The notes: generated from the sequence alone by a model not told the origin. A stretch of DNA of 64,000 nt from Nocardia sp. NBC_00403 (GCF_036046055.1 NZ_CP107939.1:186001-250000), one strand, 5' to 3'; counted from the stretch's first letter, positions 39,666 through 49,149 are shown. Numbers and translations are program-made.

Positions 39666-39710
39666 GTCAATTTTTATTGACAACATCGGTTCTGTCAATA
39701 AAAATTGACA
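39666..39710. promoter_or_regulatory. Two AT-rich palindromic operators before the HTH/Clp-N pair
   Basis: GTCAATTTTTATTGAC (39666-39681) and TGTCAATAAAAATTGACA (39693-39710) share the half-site GTCAAT around a 4-bp A/T centre, with centres 28 bp apart. In a GC-rich genome two such sites next to a small HTH gene are very unlikely by chance. They probably cover the promoter and bind the HTH protein cooperatively. Confidence 0.75.
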
Positions 39711-39820
39711 ATCGGCGGCGCCGGACACCGGCAGTTCACTACTGGAGAAACAGACAACCCGCCGGCCGAGGCAGCTCGGGTGGCGGGGTTGCGAGAACAA
39801 GACCGGAAGGGAACGCGGCG

Positions 39821-40906
39821 TTATCCGCTCCAGACGCCGGTGCTGTGGAACTTGTCCAGAATCGCCGCGGGCTCGGCCAGGCTCATCCCCTGAGCCACAA
39901 CCCACTCGTCGTTGAAATACGTTCCGGCATAACGATCTCCGCCGTCACAGAGCAACGTCACCACACTGCCGGAGCGCCCAGCGGCGATCATCTCGGCAAT
40001 GAGGGCGAAGGCACCCCACAGATTCGTCCCGGTGGACCCGCCCACCCGGCGGCCGATTACGCCGCTGGCGTGCCGTGCGGTCGCGATGGACGCGGCATCG
40101 GGAACCTCGATCATGCGATCGACCACCTGGCCGACGAACGACGGCTCCACCCGCGGACGGCCGATTCCCTCGATGCGCGAAGACATTCCGGTCTCGTAGC
40201 CCACGTCACCGGTTTCGTAGCCGCCGTAGAACGCGGAGTTCTCCGGGTCGACGACAGCCAGCTTCGTCGCATGCCTGCGGTAGCGGATATAGCGGCCGAT
40301 GGTGGCACTGGTGCCGCCGGTGCCCGCGCCGACGACGATCCAGTCCGGCACCGGGTTGGTCTCCAAAGCCATTTGCTCGAAGACGGATTCGGCGATGTTG
40401 TTGTTGCCACGCCAGTCGGTGGCCCGCTCGGCGTGGGTGAACTGGTCCATGTAGTGGCCGCCGCATTCGGCGGCGAGCCGGGCCGCCTCGGTGTACATGT
40501 CCGGTGGTCGCTGCACGAAATGACAACGGCCGCCCTGGGCTTCGATGAGCGCGATCTTCTGCGGCGAAGTGCTCGCCGGCATCACCGCGACGAAATCCAG
40601 CCCGAGCAGCTTCGCGAAATACGCCTCGCTCACCGCGGTCGAACCGGACGACGCCTCGACCACCGTGGTGCCCTCGCCGACCCAGCCGTTGCAAATCGCA
40701 TACAGGAAAAGGGATCTCGCGAGCCGATGCTTGAGACTGCCGGTGATGTGGGTGGATTCGTCCTTCAGGTACAGCTGGACGCGCCATTCGCCGGGCAGCG
40801 GGTAGCGCAGCAGATGGGTGTCGGCGCTGCGCTGGGTGTCGGCGTCGATCAATCGCACGGCATTGTCGACCCAGTCGCGCGGGGTGCTGCGGTCGCACTG
40901 CTTCAT
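39821..40906 (-). CDS. cds1: PLP-dependent L-cysteine desulfhydrase, Cds1-like
   Basis: A 361-residue fold-type II PLP enzyme. [13 protein letters not shown] gives the PLP lysine near residue 59, [15 protein letters not shown] near 84 binds the phosphate side, and [20 protein letters not shown] is near 192. The pattern matches mycobacterial Rv3684 (Cds1), which releases H2S, pyruvate and ammonia from cysteine, more than O-acetylserine sulfhydrylases. Its ATG overlaps the stop of the preceding DUF4229 gene by 4 nt. Substrate assignment is by resemblance. Confidence 0.82.
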   Translation of the reverse strand: MKQCDRSTPRDWVDNAVRLIDADTQRSADTHLLRYPLPGEWRVQLYLKDESTHITGSLKHRLARSLFLYAICNGWVGEGTTVVEASSGSTAVSEAYFAKLLGLDFVAVMPASTSPQKIALIEAQGGRCHFVQRPPDMYTEAARLAAECGGHYMDQFTHAERATDWRGNNNIAESVFEQMALETNPVPDWIVVGAGTGGTSATIGRYIRYRRHATKLAVVDPENSAFYGGYETGDVGYETGMSSRIEGIGRPRVEPSFVGQVVDRMIEVPDAASIATARHASGVIGRRVGGSTGTNLWGAFALIAEMIAAGRSGSVVTLLCDGGDRYAGTYFNDEWVVAQGMSLAEPAAILDKFHSTGVWSG

Positions 40907-41265
40907 GCGGACGTGCCCCCGTCTTTGTCCTCGTCCGGGGTCTCGCCGCGCAGCCTGGCCCGCAACAGCGCCTTGTCCCTGCGGCGCTTCTCATCCACCA
41001 GCGCGATGTCCTCGTTGACGCGGGTGCGCAGCTTCTTGAACAGCGTCAGCGACAGCGGCATGGCGATGAGCAACGCGAACAGGGCGGCGACCACCAGCGG
41101 AATGTCCACCGACACCAGCCGGGCGATCCCGACGATCGCCACCGTGATGACGACGACCAGACCCAGCCTCGCGAGGGTGTAGAGCGCCAGATTGCGGGCC
41201 AGCCGTCGGCCGGCGCCAGCGGGTTGCTGTCCGGTTGCACCTTCCGGTGGAGTTGCGTCACTCAC
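40903..41265 (-). CDS. DUF4229 membrane protein
   Basis: A 120-residue protein with two membrane helices ([21 protein letters not shown] and [21 protein letters not shown]) and a highly charged C-terminal tail ([20 protein letters not shown]), the DUF4229 layout. Function unknown. The GTG at 41265 lies 7 nt after TAGGCT, so it is probably leaderless. It is translationally coupled to the cds1-like gene through an ATGA overlap. Confidence 0.85.
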   Translation of the reverse strand: MSDATPPEGATGQQPAGAGRRLARNLALYTLARLGLVVVITVAIVGIARLVSVDIPLVVAALFALLIAMPLSLTLFKKLRTRVNEDIALVDEKRRRDKALLRARLRGETPDEDKDGGTSA

Positions 41266-41447
41266 GTCGATCAGCCTATGCGACGCTATCGGCCGCCTTC
41301 GGCGAGACCTCGTACCGAAGGCGGATGGCGTATCCGATTTGTCTATTACTTCCCCTTTACCAACTGTAGGTGGTTCGACTACGTAGGGGTCGCAGTGCAA
41401 CGATGGCGCCACTGATGAGGGAACTGTCGAGAACGGAGAGGTTTGCT

Positions 41448-41672
41448 ATGACTGCGCTTACCGTCGGCGGCCAGGACACCCTGCTGACACCGGGCCAAGT
41501 GGCCGCCATGTTCCACGTCGATCCAAAGACCGTCACCCGCTGGGCCCACGCCGGGCGTCTCGGGTCGCTGCGCACGCCGGGCGGACATCGCCGGTTCCGT
41601 GAGTCCGAAGTTCTGCAACTACTCAGGTCGTTGACCACAGAGGCCACCAGCACCGCGGTCAACGCGCGCTGA
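41448..41672 (+). CDS. bldC: BldC-type MerR-like DNA-binding protein
   Basis: A 74-residue protein consisting of one winged HTH: LLTPGQVAAMFHVDPKTVTRWAHAGRLGS, then RTPGGHRRFRESEV, nearly the BldC consensus. In Streptomyces BldC controls entry into development by cooperative binding to direct repeats; here it is presumably a global regulator. ATG at 41448 follows GGAGAGG; an ATG at 41415 in the same frame is a less likely alternative. Confidence 0.93.
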   Translation: MTALTVGGQDTLLTPGQVAAMFHVDPKTVTRWAHAGRLGSLRTPGGHRRFRESEVLQLLRSLTTEATSTAVNAR

Positions 41673-41793
41673 CCCGCAGGCCCCGCTCGGGCCCGCTGTC
41701 CAGGGGCCCGTGCAAGGCTGTCGCACCAATTTCGTATCTCCGGTGTCCGAAGACTACGTACGCGGCTACCCTCGATACCAGGAGGTGAGCGAC

Positions 41794-42000
41794 GTGACGT
41801 ACCTGTTGGCACTCATCGCAGTTGTGGCTGTCGCGGTGTTGTGCTGGAAGGCGTTCGGCCCGGAGAAGTCGGGTCCGACCACCCCACCTACGCGGTCACC
41901 GCAGCGCAAGCACATCAAGGGTCCCGACGACGACCCCGAATTCCTGTGGCGGCTGTCCCGACAGCACCGCGACGGCGACTCGGGTCCCACCGAGCGCTGA
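41794..42000 (+). CDS. Small single-pass membrane protein
   Basis: A 68-residue protein with one N-terminal membrane helix, VTYLLALIAVVAVAVLCWKA, and a hydrophilic cytoplasmic tail with KHIKGPDDDPEFLWRLS. The tail looks conserved rather than random. The GTG at 41794 has AGGAGG 8 nt upstream. No known domain. It follows bldC by 121 nt. Confidence 0.72.
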   Translation: MTYLLALIAVVAVAVLCWKAFGPEKSGPTTPPTRSPQRKHIKGPDDDPEFLWRLSRQHRDGDSGPTER

Positions 42001-42264
42001 GAATCGCGCGCTGGAGTTCGTCCCCGCGCGGCGGCAGTCCTGCGTCGATCCGGAGACCGTCTCGAAATCCACGAGCCCGCGTCTGGTCAGCGACTTCGGC
42101 GCGGCGCCCCGAGGTACCGGGGATAGATCACCACACGCCACCGACCCGACAACCGTTGCGCGGGTAACCCAACACTCCCGCACACCGGATGTCGTCGGTC
42201 GGAATCCGCCTACTCGCGGACACCGCGAGCGCACGCGGCCTCGGATCGAGGCACGCCCCCTTGA
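42001..42264. other. Convergent intergenic region, nothing recognised
   Basis: The 264 bp between the small membrane protein and the secreted protein gene hold no credible reading frame, RNA or strong terminator hairpin. Confidence 0.5.
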
Positions 42265-42876
42265 TCAGGGCTCACCCCGGACGACCGCGCCCATGGCATC
42301 CACGAACGACTGTCCGCCCATGATGTAGCCGCCGGCGATCGCACCGACCAGCAGGCCGATCGGGCCGGTGATGATGCTGAAGAAACCGAGGCCGACCACG
42401 GCGCCGATCAGACCACCGATCAGGCCACCCGCGACCAGGCCCACGACGTTCTTGTTGAGCTCGGTGACAAACCTGGCCATGGAGCTGATGGACTGCATCT
42501 CGCCGATGTTCTTGGCGCTCACTTGCGGTGTGAGAGCAAGCTTCCGGCCGTTGTCACTGATTTCGTGCGCGACCGCCATCCGGCTTCCGGAGATGTCGAA
42601 GGCTAGCGGCACCTCGGCGACCACCGCGCCGCTCGCGGATTTCAACGCAACCTTTGCACCGTTGTCGACAAGCTCGAAGGCGCCGCCGTCGACGGCAGTG
42701 GTGATCACGCCTGCGACATCGGAGAGGACGGTACGGTAGCTGATTCCTTGCTCGACGCCCGATGTCGAAACCTCTCGGATGACCTCTTCCGCAGGCTTCG
42801 CATTAACCGTTCCCGCAGCGATTCCCACCGCAGCAACGGCTAAAACAGTGGTGGCGGCGAACATGCCGAACTTCAT
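42265..42876 (-). CDS. Secreted/membrane-associated protein with glycine-zipper C-terminus
   Basis: The 203-residue protein starts with a signal peptide (MKFGMFAATTVLAVAAVGIA, cleavage likely after VNA). The middle is a beta-rich region, and the C-terminus has two hydrophobic Gly-rich segments (GLVAGGLIGGLIGAVVGLGF and GPIGLLVGAIAGGYIMGG) resembling glycine zippers that insert in membranes. I know this kind of protein mainly from Nocardia; the function is unknown. AAGGA lies 11 nt before the ATG. A GC-rich hairpin (42903-42919) lies in the 5' leader. Confidence 0.8.
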   Translation of the reverse strand: MKFGMFAATTVLAVAAVGIAAGTVNAKPAEEVIREVSTSGVEQGISYRTVLSDVAGVITTAVDGGAFELVDNGAKVALKSASGAVVAEVPLAFDISGSRMAVAHEISDNGRKLALTPQVSAKNIGEMQSISSMARFVTELNKNVVGLVAGGLIGGLIGAVVGLGFFSIITGPIGLLVGAIAGGYIMGGQSFVDAMGAVVRGEP

Positions 42877-43187
42877 TCAGGTGTTTCCTTCTCACGAGAC
42901 CTCCGGCTCGTGCAGCCGGATGACGTGTACAGCGACAGTATCTTGTTGCCATACATGGCAATAGATATGCCTACCGTAGGCCATCGTTGCCCCATCGTGA
43001 CCTGGTCATTCGACCAATGTCCCGCTTTTGCGAAGATTGTGTCACCGAGCGAAATATGATGCCGGACAACAACTCGACGCGCGCCCGCCGAATAGTGTAT
43101 GCATTGCGTGATCTGCAAACTGCAAGTTTCACAACTTCGAACCTCGGCGGGGTATGTTCGAAGCGCAACAGCTCTGGAGGATCTCAC
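42877..43187. promoter_or_regulatory. Divergent promoter region with a dyad
   Basis: This 311-bp gap between two exported-protein genes is richer in A+T than its surroundings. It contains TTGCCAT-AC-ATGGCAA (42946-42961), a perfect 7+2+7 inverted repeat suited to a dimeric regulator, and the hairpin CCGGCT...AGCCGG (42903-42919). No other gene is seen. Confidence 0.45.
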
Positions 43188-43826
43188 GTGTCGCGCCAAC
43201 GTATCCGTGCCGCTGTCGTACTGACGGTCTTCGTTGCCGCGACCGCGTTGACGGCAGCCCTCGTGGCAATGATCGCGGTGTCGATGAACGATCACGATCC
43301 CGATGTCAAAGAACAGGCGCAAGCCAACGAAAGCACAAGCACAGCAACCACATCGGCGGCACCGTCCATCGAAGAGTTCCCGTTGACGACCCCGCCGCCC
43401 ACCACCGCGGGAGCTCGCGGCGAGACCGGCAAACAGCTCATTCGGCTACAGGTGAATCCTGGCGACTGCGTGGAAATCACCGGCGCGGGCGACACCACCA
43501 CCCTCGGCAAAGCCGCCTGCGGCAGCGGAAGCTCCACCTACAAGGTCATCGATAAAACTGCCCAGTGCCCGCGCGACGCCGACCGTACCTTCCAGCAAAC
43601 CCCGGAATCCGCCCTCTGCCTGGACATCGACTGGGTGGTAGGCGGCTGCATGGAACTGGTCCCCAACGAATCGAAACGCATCGACTGCGCCGCCCGAGGC
43701 ACCCCCAACGGCGGGCGCGTGGTGGAGATCAAACACAACACCGTCGACGTCAACCGCTGCTCGAAGGGTGACCGCGGAATCGTCTACCAAGAGCGCAAAT
43801 TCGTCGTCTGCGTCGCCCGCATGTGA
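43188..43826 (+). CDS. LppU-like exported protein with a membrane anchor
   Basis: A 212-residue protein with an N-terminal membrane helix or uncleaved signal (AAVVLTVFVAATALTAALVAM), a Thr/Pro/Ser-rich linker, and a C-terminal Cys-rich domain (LQVNPGDCVEITG, CSKGDRGIVYQ, ending FVVCVARM) that resembles the LppU/SCO3897 family. Six or more cysteines suggest disulfides outside the cell. There is no lipobox. The GTG at 43188 has GGAGG 8 nt upstream. Function unknown. Confidence 0.75.
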   Translation: MSRQRIRAAVVLTVFVAATALTAALVAMIAVSMNDHDPDVKEQAQANESTSTATTSAAPSIEEFPLTTPPPTTAGARGETGKQLIRLQVNPGDCVEITGAGDTTTLGKAACGSGSSTYKVIDKTAQCPRDADRTFQQTPESALCLDIDWVVGGCMELVPNESKRIDCAARGTPNGGRVVEIKHNTVDVNRCSKGDRGIVYQERKFVVCVARM

Positions 43827-43997
43827 GGATGCTGTCCGTTCGCTCGCCGGCGGTGCCGCGTGTTCGACACCGCTCGGGTAGGCCGATCCACGACGCAACG
43901 AGCCCGCATAACCGTGATACCGCAGGCGAAGACTAGTTCGTCCTGGTAGCGGGTCCGGATTTGCTCGATGGGCCCCCGGCGCGCCGACGATTACGGT

Positions 43998-46900
43998 ATG
44001 CGGGTGGGTATCGAGATGACCTTGCTGTCGGGAGTGGCGCTGCGTGATCAGGAGATCAGCGGCGCGCGGACGCGCGGGTTGCTCGCTCTGCTGGCAATGG
44101 ATTTACGCAACGGGTCCAGCGCCGCTCGGCTGATCGCCGGGGTGTGGCCCGAGGACGCGCCCGAGAATCCAGCCAAAGCGTTGCAGGTGCTGGTGTCGCG
44201 GACGCGATCGCAGCTGGGCGCCGACCTTATCGCGAGCACGCCTACCGGCTATCGGCTGACGCTGAGTCCGGAGCAGATCGACGCGACAGCGCTGGAAGTG
44301 CACGCGGCGGCAGCGCAACGCCATGCCAGGGCGGCTGACCACGTGGCGGCACTCGATCAGGCAGCGGCCGGACTCGCGCTGTGGAACGGGGTCGTCGAGC
44401 ACGCCTCGGGCGCGGATCCGTTGTCCGAGTTGCGCATTGCCAAGCAGCCCGCCTATCGGACCCTGCTGATCGTGTTCGCGTTGGCATTGTCCCGGCTGGG
44501 CAGGTACGCCGAAGCCGTCAGGCCGCTGACCGACGCCGCGACGAGCGAGCCACGCAACGAGGAGGTGCTGGCCGAGCTGTTGCGGGCGGAGGCCGACACC
44601 GCGGGGCCCGCCGCCGCGCTCGCCCGATACGACGACTACCGGCGGATGTTGCGCGACGAGCTCGGCGCGGATCCGGGCACCGTGCTCCAGACGATTCATA
44701 AACAGCTGCTGAGGGCGAACGAGCCTGTGGTTCGCCACGGCATCCTGCACGATCCGAACCCGTTGCTCGGCCGCGAAACAGACATCGCGGCGGTGACCGC
44801 GCTGCTGCGGTCCGCGCGCGTCGTCTCCCTCGTCGGCCCCGGCGGCCTCGGCAAGACTCGCATGGCCCATGCCGTCGGCAGGCTGGCCGGGCGGCGGGTA
44901 GTGCACCTGGTCCCGCTCGCCGGTGTCGAGGACGACGGCATGGTCGCCACCGAGGTGGCCGGTGCGCTGGGGGCGGGTGATGCGTCGCAGGCCGGGCCAT
45001 CGACTGGCAACAGTGTCATCTCCGCCATCGCCAAATCGTTGAGGTCCGGTCCCACCCTGCTGATCCTGGACAACTGCGAGCAGGTTCTCGAGGGAGTCAG
45101 CGCACTGGTCGGTCCGCTGGTGTCACTGGTAGCAGACCTGCGCATCCTCGTCACCAGCCGGGCGCCGCTGGGATTGACCTCGGAGGCGGTTCATCTGCTT
45201 CCTGAGCTGGCGACGGCGACGGCGGCCGAGTTGTTCGGGCAGCGCGCCCGCGCGGTGCGGCCGGACATCGCGCTGCCGCCGGCCGAGGTGGCGGCACTAT
45301 GCGCCCAACTGGACGGGCTGCCTTTGGCCATCGAGCTGGCGGCGGCGCGAGTGCGGGTAATGTCGGTCGCCGAGATCTCGGGCCGATTGGTCGACCGGTT
45401 CGCGCTGCTGCGCAGCGGCTCCCGCGATGCGCCACAACGTCATCGGACGCTGCATGCGGTGGTCGATTGGAGCTGGAACCTGCTCGACGAGCAAGCGCAG
45501 GCGGCGATGCGGTTGTTGTCGGTCTTTCCCAACGGATTCACCGCTATGGCGGCGAACCGACTGCTCAGCGGCGACTCGGGCGATACAGACGGCCTGGATG
45601 AGACATTGGAGATGCTCGAGCATCTGGTCGACCATTCGTTGATCCAGATCACCGAGGTCGGCTCGGGCACCCGGTTCCGGATGCTGGAGACCGTCAGGGA
45701 TTTCGGTGCGGCTCGGCGGGCCGATGCGGGTGAGGGCGAGCGTGCGTTGGCAGGGTTCCTGGCCTGGGCACGCGAATTCGGTGTCGGCGCCAACGAGATC
45801 GCCTTCACCGACCAAGAGGAGGACAACCCCGTGCGCGCCGAGCAGGACAACCTGGTGCGGGCCCTGCGGCTCGGGCTGGATCGGTCGGACGGGCCGACGG
45901 TCGCCGCCACCTGGGCGGCGTTGGGTGCCTGGTGGTACGTCGGATCCCACTACGCGCGGATCGTGGAGCTGGTGGGCGAATGTGCCTGGGTGCTCTCGCA
46001 TTACCGGCCCGAACCCGACTATGTGGAGGTGACCCGAACGGCGGCGACCGTCTGCGCGTTGAGTGCCGTCACCCAGAGTGGTTTCGAGCTGCGATCGATG
46101 CTGGTGTTGCGGCGCCTGCCCGCGGCGCCGCCGGACACCCTGGTGCGCGCCGTTGCGGTGATTTTCCGCGCTGGACCCGAGCTGCTCGGTCCGGACTCCG
46201 CCGCACTGGATCGGCTGTGCGCTAGTGATCAACCGCTGCTCGCCGGCGTTGCCCACCTCGTCGCGAGCTTCCGCGCGGAGCAGACAGGTGACCGCGACGA
46301 AGCACTCGCGGCGACCCGGCGGATGCTCGCCGCCTTCGAGCGCACGTCGAATACCTGGATGCAGTTCCAGGCGCGTTGCCGGATCGGCAAACTCGCGCTG
46401 CTGTCGGAGCAGGGGGAGCTGGCGCGGCAGCAGGTGGAACGAGCGCTGCGGCAGCTCGTGGACCATGGGCCGAGGCCGGATCGCGTCGATCTGATCGTCG
46501 GGCTGGTAATGGCGTCACTGCAGCTCGGGGATATCGAAGGTGCCGAGCAATGGTTGGCTCAGGTTGCCGATCATGCCGACCCGTTCGCGCAGCCGTACAA
46601 GGTGATTGCCGATGCCGAAATTCGGCTCGCCCGCGGCGATATCGACGATGGTCTGCGGCGCTGGCGGGGGATTGCCGAGCTGGTAGCGAGCACCGCGCAT
46701 CCCTTCTACCGTCCCGATCCGCGCGGTGTGCAGGTGTGGGCGTTGGAGGCTAGGTCGGCGATGGTCCTCGCACACGCCTACCACGGCCGGCTGGATCTGG
46801 TCGCCGCTCTCGTCGAAGATCTGCCCTGGCAGGTGACCGCGTTACTGGAGCATCCGGTAACCCAGCCGGGCGGCTATCTGGCGGAGCTGACAGCCTGTGG

Positions 46901-47156
46901 CGCAGTTCTTTTGGCATTGGCCATGGTGGAAATCGACCGCGGCCTGACGGCGGACGGCGCCCGCCTGATCGCGCTGGCCGAACGGTTCGATCCACCGCGG
47001 CAGATCCATCCGACCATGTCGAGTAAGCGAGCCAGAGAGTGCGCCGCAAACGCAGATGAGGCGGCGTATGTCGAGGGTGTGTCGACATACACCGCCCTGG
47101 ACGTACTCGGCTTGCGTTCCGCCGCCCTTGCCGCACTGCGGAAACGGATGGCCTGA
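43998..47156 (+). CDS. AfsR/SARP-type STAND regulator (module 2)
   Basis: About 1052 residues with the same build as the regulator at 33320-36865. An N-terminal DNA-binding domain (ARTRGLLALLAMDLRNGSSA) leads into a BTAD domain (to about 235, LRDELGADPGTVLQ). The ATPase follows, with Walker A GPGGLGKTRM near 280, LLILDNCEQVLE, VTSRAPLGLTSEAVHLLPEL and LDGLPLAIELAAARVRVMS, and then TPR-like helices. The WSWNLLDE segment is shared with its paralogue. ATG at 43998 lies 6 nt after TACGGT (leaderless); an upstream ATG at 43968 in the same frame is possible. It ends 13 bp before a convergent ABC permease. Confidence 0.9.
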   Translation: MRVGIEMTLLSGVALRDQEISGARTRGLLALLAMDLRNGSSAARLIAGVWPEDAPENPAKALQVLVSRTRSQLGADLIASTPTGYRLTLSPEQIDATALEVHAAAAQRHARAADHVAALDQAAAGLALWNGVVEHASGADPLSELRIAKQPAYRTLLIVFALALSRLGRYAEAVRPLTDAATSEPRNEEVLAELLRAEADTAGPAAALARYDDYRRMLRDELGADPGTVLQTIHKQLLRANEPVVRHGILHDPNPLLGRETDIAAVTALLRSARVVSLVGPGGLGKTRMAHAVGRLAGRRVVHLVPLAGVEDDGMVATEVAGALGAGDASQAGPSTGNSVISAIAKSLRSGPTLLILDNCEQVLEGVSALVGPLVSLVADLRILVTSRAPLGLTSEAVHLLPELATATAAELFGQRARAVRPDIALPPAEVAALCAQLDGLPLAIELAAARVRVMSVAEISGRLVDRFALLRSGSRDAPQRHRTLHAVVDWSWNLLDEQAQAAMRLLSVFPNGFTAMAANRLLSGDSGDTDGLDETLEMLEHLVDHSLIQITEVGSGTRFRMLETVRDFGAARRADAGEGERALAGFLAWAREFGVGANEIAFTDQEEDNPVRAEQDNLVRALRLGLDRSDGPTVAATWAALGAWWYVGSHYARIVELVGECAWVLSHYRPEPDYVEVTRTAATVCALSAVTQSGFELRSMLVLRRLPAAPPDTLVRAVAVIFRAGPELLGPDSAALDRLCASDQPLLAGVAHLVASFRAEQTGDRDEALAATRRMLAAFERTSNTWMQFQARCRIGKLALLSEQGELARQQVERALRQLVDHGPRPDRVDLIVGLVMASLQLGDIEGAEQWLAQVADHADPFAQPYKVIADAEIRLARGDIDDGLRRWRGIAELVASTAHPFYRPDPRGVQVWALEARSAMVLAHAYHGRLDLVAALVEDLPWQVTALLEHPVTQPGGYLAELTACGAVLLALAMVEIDRGLTADGARLIALAERFDPPRQIHPTMSSKRARECAANADEAAYVEGVSTYTALDVLGLRSAALAALRKRMA

Positions 47157-47169
47157 TGGGCACAGCCGA

Positions 47170-47961
47170 TTAGCGGCCGGGCTCGCGGTTCAGCAGCTGC
47201 TTCGCGCCGAAGAAGCTCGCGGCGGTGATGGCCAGGCACCAGGCGATGGCGATCCACGCGCTGTTGCCGATAGCCGTGCCCATCAGCAGTCCGCGCAGCG
47301 ACTCCATGACGGGGGTGAACGGCTGATGCTCAGCGATCCAGCCCAGCCAGGACGGCATCGAGTCGGTGGGAACGAACCCGCTGCCGAAGAAGGGCAGCAG
47401 CATCAGCAGCATGGGCAGGTTGCTCGCGGTCTCCACGCTATCGCTGACCAGGCCCATGAGGACGGCGACCCAGGTGATCGCCATGATCAGCAGGGACAGG
47501 ATGCCCACTGCGGCAAGCCATTCGGCCGGGCTCGCGGTGGGACGGAAACCGATGACCACGGCGACCGCAATGACCGTCGCGACGCTGAGCAGGGTCTGCA
47601 CCACGCTGCCGACGACATGCCCGGTCAGCAGGGATGGCCGGAAGATGGCCATGGTGCGGAACCTCGCCACGATGCCCTGGGTCATATCGGTGCAGACCGA
47701 CACCGCGGTGGCCGTCGCCGCACCCGCCACGGTCAGCAGCAGGATGCCAGGGGTCACGTAGTTGACGTAGTCGGCGCGACCGCCCGAGCTGCCGAGTCCG
47801 GCGCCGAGGGTGCCACCGAAGACGTAGACGAACAGCAGGAGAAACACGACCGGCGAGATGATCAGCGGCAAGGTCATCGACGGATAGCGCACGATGTGCA
47901 GCAGGCTGCGGCGCACCATCATCATCGAGTCGGTCACGGCGTACTTCATGGTGGTGCTCAT
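47170..47961 (-). CDS. ABC exporter permease, DrrB type (module 2)
   Basis: A 263-residue ABC-2 permease with six predicted helices and the DrrB-type cytoplasmic motif CTDMTQGIVARFRTMAI after helix 2, plus MPSWLGWIAEHQPFTPVMES before the last helix. Its start overlaps the stop of the ATPase gene by 4 nt. Same family as 32341-33186 but clearly diverged. Substrate unknown. Confidence 0.92.
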   Translation of the reverse strand: MSTTMKYAVTDSMMMVRRSLLHIVRYPSMTLPLIISPVVFLLLFVYVFGGTLGAGLGSSGGRADYVNYVTPGILLLTVAGAATATAVSVCTDMTQGIVARFRTMAIFRPSLLTGHVVGSVVQTLLSVATVIAVAVVIGFRPTASPAEWLAAVGILSLLIMAITWVAVLMGLVSDSVETASNLPMLLMLLPFFGSGFVPTDSMPSWLGWIAEHQPFTPVMESLRGLLMGTAIGNSAWIAIAWCLAITAASFFGAKQLLNREPGR

Positions 47962-48908
47962 CGCACGGACTCCTTCGGCTTGCCGGTGAGGGCGAGGAAA
48001 ACATCATCGAGATCGGGGGTGTGTACAGAGAGTTCGGCTGCGTGGATCGACGCGGCTTTCAGCTTGTCCAGCAGGGCGTGCAGCGAATCGACGCCGCCAT
48101 CGCTCGGCACCTGTAGCGTCAGCTCGCCCTCGTCGCGGGCGAGGACGCCGAACATCTGCGCGGCGAGGGCAAGGGCACGCGGCTCGGTGAACCGCAGGTT
48201 GATGTGGCCGCCCGGGACCAGGCGCTTGAGCTCCTCCGGGGTGCCTTCGGCGACCACCTTGCCGCCATCGATCAGCGCGATCCGGTCGGACAGCTGGTCG
48301 GCCTCCTCCAGATACTGCGTGGTGAGGAAGACGGTGGTGCCGCCCGCGACCAACTCGCGGACCAACCGCCAGACCGAGCGACGGCTGCGCGGGTCGAGCC
48401 CGGTGGTCGGCTCGTCGAGGAAAAGCACCTGCGGGTCGCCGACCAGGCCCATCGCGATGTCGAGCCGGCGGCGCATGCCGCCGGAGTAGGTCGATGCCGG
48501 TTTCTTCGCGGCGTCCACCAGGTCGAATTGCTTGATCAGCGAAGCGATTCGGCGTTTGCGCTCGGCCCGGCCGAGATGGTGCAGTGTCGCCATCATCGCC
48601 AGGTTCTCCTCGGCGGTGAGGAGGTTGTCCACCGCGGCGAACTGACCGGTGACGCCGATCGCGGCGCGAACCGCATCGGGTTCGCGGGTGACGTCGTGGC
48701 CTGCGACCCGCAGTTCGCCGTCATCGGCACCGATCAGTGTCGAAAGGATCTGCACCGTGGTGGTTTTCCCGGCCCCGTTCGGGCCGAGCAACGAAAAGAT
48801 AGTCCCGGCAGGCACATTCAGATCGATGCCGTCGAGCACCTGGTGATCACCGTAGGACTTGCGCAGTCCGGTCGCCGTGATCGCCGGTGGGCGGGGGCTG
48901 GTCATCAT
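47958..48908 (-). CDS. ABC exporter ATP-binding protein, DrrA type (module 2)
   Basis: A 316-residue ATPase with Walker A GPNGAGKTTT near residue 38, Q-loop TGQFAAVDNLLTAEENL, signature YSGGMRRRLD, Walker B VLFLDEPTTGLD, and the DrrA C-terminal domain ending PDLDDVFLALTGKPKE. It is translationally coupled to the permease. With the convergent STAND regulator it forms the second regulator/exporter module. Confidence 0.93.
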   Translation of the reverse strand: MMTSPRPPAITATGLRKSYGDHQVLDGIDLNVPAGTIFSLLGPNGAGKTTTVQILSTLIGADDGELRVAGHDVTREPDAVRAAIGVTGQFAAVDNLLTAEENLAMMATLHHLGRAERKRRIASLIKQFDLVDAAKKPASTYSGGMRRRLDIAMGLVGDPQVLFLDEPTTGLDPRSRRSVWRLVRELVAGGTTVFLTTQYLEEADQLSDRIALIDGGKVVAEGTPEELKRLVPGGHINLRFTEPRALALAAQMFGVLARDEGELTLQVPSDGGVDSLHALLDKLKAASIHAAELSVHTPDLDDVFLALTGKPKESVR

Positions 48909-49149
48909 GTCTTTCTCCTCGAATCCGCGACCCCGTGGTCGCTGTCGAGATAAAGAATGCGACCCCCCGGATTCACCGCGGTTGCCTCACGGTTTCACGA
49001 GGTTGCACTGGTCAGCGCGCGAATCCAGCCCGATGAAACCCGGAATCCCACGAGTGCCGCGTGCTGAGCCAGATCGACAGATCGCGGCCACGTGTGAACA
49101 CCTGTGTCTGGAACCGTGATCGATGCTGGCAGGCCGGCCAGCGACGTAA

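Noticed and set aside
47056..48489. Long + strand open frame (about 477 codons) across the module 2 ABC genes
   Set aside because: Antisense to the well-supported ABC permease and ATPase genes; no domain and biased composition.
48909..49149. Small gene between the module 2 ATPase and vapC
   Set aside because: Frames exist, but none has a ribosome-binding site or protein-like sequence; treated as intergenic.
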